DNA of 10,710 bases from UBA1206 sp045643125 (lineage in GTDB: Bacteria; Bacillota; Clostridia; Oscillospirales; CAG-382). Under the pieces are notes generated by a model. That model was given only the letters and a program-made list of their open reading frames with translations, was not told where the DNA came from and did not search any database. Location: NCBI GenBank assembly GCA_045643125.1, contig JAZUKE010000109.1:1-10710 (forward strand), read 5' to 3'. Position numbers and translations under genes: made by a program. Below, piece by piece: positions 6,675 through 10,710 of this stretch. Position 1 is the stretch's first letter, and each line of letters opens with the position of its first letter.

Positions 6675-7194
6675 TAAAGAGTTCATCCTTTCCGAGGGAA
6701 GTCCTCAATTCGTTTTTGGCTCTGAAAAGCAGGTTGTCCACCTGTTTTTTTGATTTTTTCATAACGGAAGCGGCATCATTGTAGCTCATATCCTCAAAAT
6801 AGACAAGGTATATCGCCGTCCTCATAACTTCGGGGAGCGAAGACAACGCGCGATGCAGCGCTCTTTTTCTCTCGTTTTCGATGACTTTTGCTTCAATGTC
6901 GCCGTCGTACGCATCGGCTTCGTCAAGCGGAGCAAATTCGATCACCTTGTTGTGCCTTAAAAAATCGAGAGCCTTTGAGCGTGCCACCGTGAACATAAAC
7001 GTCTTGAAAGAGGCGCGCGAGTCGTACCTCTTGCCGTTGACGAGCATCCACGCGAAGGTATCGGACGCGATATCCTCGGCGGAATGATAGTCGTTCACAT
7101 AGCCGTTTATAAAGAATATGAGATTGTCGCGGTATTCATCTATGAGCGTATCAAAGTCGGGCATCTCTCCCCGACCCGTTCTGCTGACGTTCAT
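6661..7194 (-). CDS. ECF-type RNA polymerase sigma factor (sigma-70 family)
   Basis: A 177-aa two-domain extracytoplasmic-function sigma factor, the usual length. Region 2 spans about 16-82, with SAEDIASDTFAWML (38-51) as the region 2.2/2.3-type core and TFMFTVARSKALDFLR following. Region 4 spans about 112-165: LPEVMR (120-125), then MSYNDAASVMKKSKKQ, a helix-turn-helix for -35 recognition. Such factors are held at the membrane by a partner encoded in the same operon. Here that partner is the overlapping serpin fusion (14 or 26 bp overlap, depending on its start). The start is well supported: GGAGG at 7201-7205 lies 6 nt before the ATG at 7194. Met11 is a weaker alternative with poorer spacing. 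It lies 61 nt after cysteine synthase, so it could be co-transcribed with it or have its own promoter. Target promoters are unknown; autoregulation is likely for the family. Confidence 0.93.
   Translation of the reverse strand: MNVSRTGRGEMPDFDTLIDEYRDNLIFFINGYVNDYHSAEDIASDTFAWMLVNGKRYDSRASFKTFMFTVARSKALDFLRHNKVIEFAPLDEADAYDGDIEAKVIENERKRALHRALSSLPEVMRTAIYLVYFEDMSYNDAASVMKKSKKQVDNLLFRAKNELRTSLGKDELFNENA
6686..6691 (-). promoter_or_regulatory. Ribosome binding site deciding the serpin-fusion start
   Basis: AAAGGA on the minus strand lies inside the sigma-factor coding region. It touches the ATG at 6686, so it cannot serve that codon, but it is 11 nt from the ATG at 6674. This favours the shorter protein and translational coupling to the sigma gene. 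Confidence 0.55.
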
Positions 7195-7200
7195 TTTAGT

Positions 7201-7255
7201 CCTCCGTTATATCCTTCATACCTTATACGAATGAGAAATAAAAAATCCTTAAATT
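7201..7255 (-). promoter_or_regulatory. Gap before the sigma gene with candidate ECF-like promoter
   Basis: This short intergenic stretch on the minus strand contains CGTATAA (7223-7229), which resembles an ECF -10 element (CGT-type) overlapping a TATAAG that could also serve sigma-A. About 13-16 nt upstream is AAGGATTTTTT, A/T-rich but without the usual AAC motif of ECF -35 elements. The strong SD GGAGG follows at 7201-7205. No terminator separates it from the cysteine synthase stop at 7256. An autoregulated start here is plausible but weakly supported. Confidence 0.3.
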
Positions 7256-8185
7256 TTATTGAAATAACGGGGTGGAAAGATATCTGCTGCCCGTATCGGG
7301 AAGAAGGACGACGACAGTCTTGCCCGCGTTTTCTTTTCTTGAGGCAACTGTGATCGCCGCTTTAAGAGCCGCACCCGAAGAAATGCCGACAAGGAAGCCT
7401 TCTTTACGGGCGATGAGCCTTCCCGCTTCGTAAGCGCCTTCGTCGGTGACGGTGATTATCTCGTCGTAAACCGTGGTATCGAGTATTTCGGGGACGAATC
7501 CCGCACCTATTCCCTGCAGTCCGTGGCTTCCCGCTTTTCCGCCGGAAAGTACGGCAGACGTCGCAGGCTCCACCGCAACGACCTTGATGTTTTTGATCTT
7601 TTCTTTAAGATATTTTCCCGTGCCGGTTATCGTACCGCCGGTGCCGACACCGCAGACGAAAAAGTCGGCCTTTCCGTCGGTGTCGTCGTAAATTTCCGGT
7701 CCCGTCGTATCATAGTGCGAATCGGGGTTTGCTTCGTTCACGAACTGTCCCGCAACGATACTGCCCTCTGTCTGCGCTTTCAGTTCCTCCGCCTTTGCGA
7801 TACAGCCGGGCATACCTTTTTTTCCGTCGGTAAGAACGACCTCGGCGCCGTAGGCTTTCATCGTAAGTATGCGCTCCGCCGACATATTGTCGGGCATAAC
7901 TATGACGGTCTTATATCCTTTTGCGGCGGCGACCGCGGCAAGTCCGATACCCGTATTGCCGGAGGTCGGCTCGATTATCGTGCTTCCCTCTTTAAGTTCT
8001 CCTTTTGCTTCGGCTTCCTCGATCATTCTGAGGGCGGCTCTGTCCTTTACGGAGCCTGCCGGATTGAAATATTCGATCTTTGCGACAAGACGAGCGCAAA
8101 GCGAATACTCTTTTTCGATGTTTTTCAGTTCAACGAGCGGAGTTTTTCCTATAAGTTCGGTTATTGACGAATAGACCTTTGCCAT
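7256..8185 (-). CDS. cysK: Cysteine synthase (O-acetylserine sulfhydrylase)
   Basis: A PLP-dependent fold-type II enzyme of 309 aa, full length for CysK, which makes L-cysteine from O-acetylserine and sulfide in the cytoplasm. Visible features are the PLP lysine K47 in NPAGSVKDRAA, the substrate loop EPTSGNTGIG (72-81), the PLP-phosphate loop GVGTGGTITG (179-188), GLQGIGAGFVP (222-232) and SSGAA (269-273). The ATG at 8185 lies one base after the MgtC-like gene stop, with GAGGAG about ten bases upstream inside that gene, so the two are translationally coupled. The neighbouring genes do not form a sulfur pathway; the link to the ion-transport genes is positional only. The alternatives, CysM or cystathionine beta-synthase, are less likely given the length and motifs. 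Confidence 0.95.
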   Translation of the reverse strand: MAKVYSSITELIGKTPLVELKNIEKEYSLCARLVAKIEYFNPAGSVKDRAALRMIEEAEAKGELKEGSTIIEPTSGNTGIGLAAVAAAKGYKTVIVMPDNMSAERILTMKAYGAEVVLTDGKKGMPGCIAKAEELKAQTEGSIVAGQFVNEANPDSHYDTTGPEIYDDTDGKADFFVCGVGTGGTITGTGKYLKEKIKNIKVVAVEPATSAVLSGGKAGSHGLQGIGAGFVPEILDTTVYDEIITVTDEGAYEAGRLIARKEGFLVGISSGAALKAAITVASRKENAGKTVVVLLPDTGSRYLSTPLFQ

Positions 8186-8186
8186 T

Positions 8187-8918
8187 TTAACGTATCTCCT
8201 CTATATGATATACATATTCAAGTGTCGAAAGTGAATCTATTATTTCGGTGTGTGTTTTGTATTTTCTCATTTCCTCGCTGCTTACGGTGAGCGACACGGT
8301 GAACACGCTCAGCCCCGAATTGAGGTAAGCGGGATTGGATTCGATATCGTCTATTTTAAGCCCGAGTTTTCGTATTGTGGTTATGAAATCCTGCAGATTT
8401 GAGCGGTTTTTGAGTTCAAGATGTATTTCAAAATGGTTGGAACGGTTTTTGAGGTACATCTCGAACGACGGGAAGAACGACAGACAGCAAAGCAGAGAAA
8501 CGAAAGCGATGACGGTCAGACTGTAAAGTCCGGCACCGGAAACGAGTCCGAGCACCGCGCAGCTCCAGAGTCCCGCAGACGTGGTAAGCCCTTTTATCTG
8601 ATTCTTTGACGAAAACAATATCGAGTTTCCGCTTATCATCGCGGCGGCGATGACGCAGGCAGCCGATATCAGCGGCAGTCCGCCGTAGGCAGACATCACG
8701 CAAAGGTCGCATATCATTATCAGCGTGCCAGTGAACGACACGAGGATAAACGTGCGAAGCCCCGCGGAATGACGCTTGCTTGACCTTTCGCAGCCGATTA
8801 TCGCGCCGAACAGCACCGAAAGCGCTATCCGGAGTATCAATGAACCGAGGTTGATCTCGGCAGACCAGGTGCCGAGCAGTTTTACTAAGGGATCGCTCTT
8901 CAATAATATTTCTGTCAT
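8187..8918 (-). CDS. MgtC/SapB-family membrane protein
   Basis: A 243-aa protein with several N-terminal membrane helices and a soluble C-terminal domain. The family signature GCERSSKRHSAGLRT (42-56) and KGLTTSAGLW (109-118) are clear. The usual glycine-rich GIGFLGAG segment between them is replaced by ISGNSILFSS, a divergence. Residues from about 160 to 243 (FEIHLELKNRSN, a regulatory ACT-like fold in MgtC relatives) are cytosolic. MgtC proteins affect magnesium homeostasis, F-ATPase activity or membrane potential in other bacteria; the role here is unknown. The SD AAAGGAG lies about 8 nt before the ATG. It follows the antiporter by 28 nt and precedes cysK by 1 nt, consistent with one operon. 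No room exists for a magnesium riboswitch. Confidence 0.85.
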   Translation of the reverse strand: MTEILLKSDPLVKLLGTWSAEINLGSLILRIALSVLFGAIIGCERSSKRHSAGLRTFILVSFTGTLIMICDLCVMSAYGGLPLISAACVIAAAMISGNSILFSSKNQIKGLTTSAGLWSCAVLGLVSGAGLYSLTVIAFVSLLCCLSFFPSFEMYLKNRSNHFEIHLELKNRSNLQDFITTIRKLGLKIDDIESNPAYLNSGLSVFTVSLTVSSEEMRKYKTHTEIIDSLSTLEYVYHIEEIR

Positions 8919-8946
8919 AGTATATACTCCTTTTTTGTCAGAATCA

Positions 8947-10419
8947 TTATCTGTATAAACCGAACCGCCTTCGGTTTTTCATATTTTCCGAAACGGCACG
9001 CTGCTGCTCTTCGGCGGCTTCGAGGAACGCTTTTTCTTCATCCGACGTGGTGTATTCGTGCGCCGGAAGCTCTTTTTGTATCGCATTTATGCGCTCGATA
9101 AGCAGTTCCGTGGGCGTTTTGGCTTTGCCCGTTTCGTGTACCTCTCTTACTTCCACAAGTTCTTCAAGTTTGTTTGAATAAGAATTTGACATATAAAGCG
9201 ACAGCTTGGCGCAGGCAGGGCCCGCAAGCTCATAAAGCACCGACGACGCAAGGATCACGGTGTTCAGCGCTTCGCCTATCTCGCCGCCGAGAGTGCGCGC
9301 GCCTATCGCCGCAAGACCTATGGCGACGCCTGCCTGCGGTATAAGCGCAAAACCAAGCCAATTACGCACCTTTTTTGTTTTGCCGACGATCATACATCCG
9401 AGAAAAGCACCGCCGTATTTGCCGATTATCCTTACGACAAAGTAAAGCACGCCGACGACGATAAGCGGGACTGTCCCGACTGCCGACGACGAATTGACGA
9501 GAAAATCGAGCTTGAAATTAAGCCCCGATCTCACGAAGAACAGAAGCAGTATCGGCGGGCTGAAATAGTTGAGCTGTTTGAACAGCTTGTCGTCGTCCGT
9601 GACGTTGATGTACACCGTTCCCATCGACATACAGCCGAGAAGCGGCGAAACGTCAAGCAGCGCGCACACGCCGCAGAAAGCAAAAAGCATTGCGACGGAA
9701 ATGATGAGACGGTTGTCGGTCGAGCGTTTTTTGGGCATAAGCAGTTTCATAAGAAGTCCGAACACGCCGCCGATAATAAAGACCGCCGTATTCACCGCAA
9801 GCGGTTTCACCACGCTCATCACGCCGACATCCCCGTTTCCGCCGAGAGACGACACGGCGACGGAGATCGCTATGCTGTACGCGACAAGCCCCACGACGTC
9901 GTCGAGCGCGACGACCTGCAATAACGTATCGACGAAATCGCCCTTTGAGTTGGTCTGTCTTATCGTCATCATCGTCGAAGCCGGTGCGGTCGCAGCCGCA
10001 AGCGACGCAATGACTATGGAAAACGGAAGCTCCAGACCGAGCAGCACATACATCACGATAAACACCGCGGCAGACGCGAGCAGCGATTCAAGCACGGTTA
10101 TGACGACGACGCGCATACCGTTTTTCTTCAGCGTGTCAAGTCTGAAATACTCGCCCGTGCTGAACGCTATGAACGCAAGCGCGATATCGGAAAGGAAACC
10201 CGCTCCGTCTATCATAACGCCCGGGATAAGGTCAAGGCAGTACGGCCCGAGCAGTATGCCGACGATGATATACGCGGTCACGTTGGGCAGCTTCAGCAGT
10301 TTAGTCAGCCTTGTCATCGCAAAGCCGAAAAACAGCATAAATGCCACCGAAATTATTATCACCGATGATGTCGGAAGTCCGTTTATCAGCGAATGTATTT
10401 TATCAAGCAAAGTCGTCAC
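8947..10419 (-). CDS. CPA-type cation/proton antiporter
   Basis: A membrane protein of 490 aa with about 12-13 helices, similar to Na+(K+)/H+ exchangers of the CPA2 (KefB/NapA-like) group. Key sites are LPNVTAYIIVGILLGP (44-59), the unwound-helix motif ATAPAST (143-149) and the ion-binding acid pair D173-D174 in ALDDVVG, the DD arrangement associated with electrogenic exchange. A charged cytosolic tail of about 70 residues follows the last helix; no TrkA-N/RCK domain is visible. The start is a GTG at 10419, with only a weak G-rich site next to it and a predicted leader of about 14 nt from the promoter at 10440-10469. First gene of the minus-strand series. The cation (Na+ or K+) cannot be read from sequence. 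Confidence 0.88.
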   Translation of the reverse strand: MTTLLDKIHSLINGLPTSSVIIISVAFMLFFGFAMTRLTKLLKLPNVTAYIIVGILLGPYCLDLIPGVMIDGAGFLSDIALAFIAFSTGEYFRLDTLKKNGMRVVVITVLESLLASAAVFIVMYVLLGLELPFSIVIASLAAATAPASTMMTIRQTNSKGDFVDTLLQVVALDDVVGLVAYSIAISVAVSSLGGNGDVGVMSVVKPLAVNTAVFIIGGVFGLLMKLLMPKKRSTDNRLIISVAMLFAFCGVCALLDVSPLLGCMSMGTVYINVTDDDKLFKQLNYFSPPILLLFFVRSGLNFKLDFLVNSSSAVGTVPLIVVGVLYFVVRIIGKYGGAFLGCMIVGKTKKVRNWLGFALIPQAGVAIGLAAIGARTLGGEIGEALNTVILASSVLYELAGPACAKLSLYMSNSYSNKLEELVEVREVHETGKAKTPTELLIERINAIQKELPAHEYTTSDEEKAFLEAAEEQQRAVSENMKNRRRFGLYR

Positions 10420-10439
10420 CCCGTTCTTTGTAAAAAACT

Positions 10440-10469
10440 ATTATACACCTTTTATATGTTCAATGTCAA
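10440..10469 (-). promoter_or_regulatory. Sigma-A promoter of the antiporter operon
   Basis: On the minus strand, TTGACA (10464-10469) and TATAAT (10440-10445) are both consensus and separated by 18 nt. Transcription should start near 10433, leaving a leader of about 14 nt before the GTG at 10419. This is by far the best promoter for the antiporter-mgtC-cysK set and may read on into the sigma/serpin genes because no terminator is visible between them. Confidence 0.85.
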
Positions 10470-10515
10470 TCTTTTTTTGACGTATTATCGAAAGAATGTA
10501 TTAAATAATATGTGC

Positions 10516-10533
10516 GTCTTCTTTAAGGAAGAC
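10516..10533. repeat. Small hairpin in the intergenic region
   Basis: GTCTTC (10516-10521) pairs with GAAGAC (10528-10533) around a 6-nt loop, followed on the + strand by ATAAAAAAAG. No T-run follows on either strand at the right distance, so I do not call it a terminator. Its role is unknown. Confidence 0.35.
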
Positions 10534-10555
10534 ATAAAAAAAGCACGAACAAGGT

Positions 10556-10585
10556 TTGCGGAGTGTTCAAAAGGACACTCCGCAA
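10556..10585. repeat. GCGGAGTGTTC hairpin repeat, complete copy
   Basis: TTGCGGAGTGTTC (10556-10568) pairs with GGACACTCCGCAA (10573-10585) around AAAA; 12 of the 13 pairs are Watson-Crick and one is a G-T wobble. Read on the minus strand, a T-run (TTTTTTT) follows about 13 nt after the stem, so it might assist termination of transcription arriving from the right. A truncated relative lies at 3773-3793. Confidence 0.7.
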
Positions 10586-10586
10586 C

Positions 10587-10710
10587 GAAATAAATCCCTT
10601 ACGGGATTTGTGAAATATCCTTCGGATGTGAAATACGCCTTCGGCGTGTGAAATGCTCTGCGGAGCGTTGAGGGATTTATTTCATTTCACATTGCGAAGC
10701 AATATTTCAC
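10587..10710. repeat. Modular array of small hairpins with GTGAAAT spacers
   Basis: Hairpins at 10592-10609, 10617-10627, 10635-10647 and 10655-10666 are joined by exact copies of GTGAAAT (10610, 10628 and 10648). The stems all differ (AAATCCC/GGGATTT, ATCC/GGAT, ACGCC/GGCGT, GCTC/GAGC). GAAATAAATCCC (10587-10598) also pairs perfectly with GGGATTTATTTC (10672-10683), closing the group. Beyond it the pattern continues in inverted form: ATTTCAC (10684-10690), hairpin ATTGC-GAA-GCAAT (10691-10703), ATTTCAC (10704-10710). The array is cut by the window end. No coding frame is evident. Confidence 0.8.

Noticed and set aside
5148..6686. Serpin fusion as a second lipoprotein (Cys36 in the membrane helix)
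   Set aside because: The hydrophobic stretch continues well beyond Cys36 and is preceded only by the basic cluster, so it fits a membrane anchor and not a lipobox.
8187..8950. Magnesium riboswitch or T-box leader before mgtC-like or cysK genes
   Set aside because: The gaps are only 28 and 1 nt, too short for any such element.
8957..8977. Hairpin AAACCGAA/TTCGGTTT as a terminator between antiporter and mgtC-like gene
   Set aside because: It lies in the last codons of the antiporter, has no T-run on the minus strand, and the 28-nt gap with a good SD favours an operon.
9569..10480. 303-codon open frame on the + strand
   Set aside because: It is antisense to the antiporter gene, with a Ser/Thr-rich artefactual composition; the minus-strand antiporter has clear motifs and a promoter.
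10610..10710. CRISPR-like repeat array
   Set aside because: The constant unit is only 7 nt and the intervening pieces are 11-18 nt self-complementary hairpins, not 30-nt spacers; half of the units are inverted.

Overview
The window looks like a chromosomal segment from a gut-type Clostridia/Oscillospirales bacterium. The evidence is Gram-positive style ribosome binding sites (GGAGG, AAAGGAG), a lipoprotein signal, an ECF sigma factor with an overlapping membrane partner gene, TndX/TnpX-type serine recombinase debris, and clostridial-looking hairpin repeats. Tandem bacterial serpins recall the 'siropins' described from [Eubacterium] siraeum, but I cannot assign a species from sequence alone.

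Layout. Positions 1-545 hold no convincing intact gene. They contain a palindromic repeat (8-199), two stacked hairpins (200-245), a possible serine-recombinase tail (252-305), a strong terminator (308-354) and an A/T-rich promoter region. Positions 546-3404 (+ strand) form a three-gene cassette: a DltA-like stand-alone adenylation enzyme, an acyl carrier protein and a membrane acyltransferase-3 protein. Together they could activate an amino or carboxylic acid, load it on the carrier and pass it to an envelope acceptor. The cassette is visibly richer in A/T than the minus-strand genes. It is followed directly by the frameshifted 3' end of a large serine recombinase (3401-3719), which points to arrival on, or reshuffling by, a mobile element. 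Positions 3727-3794 hold a terminator for the minus-strand genes and a truncated copy of a hairpin repeat.

Positions 3816-10419 are all minus strand and read from right to left: CPA-type cation/proton antiporter, MgtC-like membrane protein, cysteine synthase, ECF sigma factor, membrane-anchored serpin, serpin lipoprotein. Gaps are 28, 1 and 61 nt, then an overlap, then 12 nt. A near-consensus sigma-A promoter lies in front of the antiporter. From 10556 to the end is an array of small hairpins separated by an exact 7-nt spacer.

The most notable part is the sigma/serpin unit. The gene overlapping the ECF sigma factor has the architecture of a membrane anti-sigma factor (short, very basic cytoplasmic tail, one membrane helix, acidic linker), but its extracellular domain is a complete serpin with an inhibitory-type hinge. 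The next gene is a second, lipid-anchored serpin. I infer a protease-sensing signalling system, in which attack on the extracellular serpin alters sigma-factor release and induces more surface protease inhibitor. The sequence shows the architecture; the signalling role is a hypothesis.
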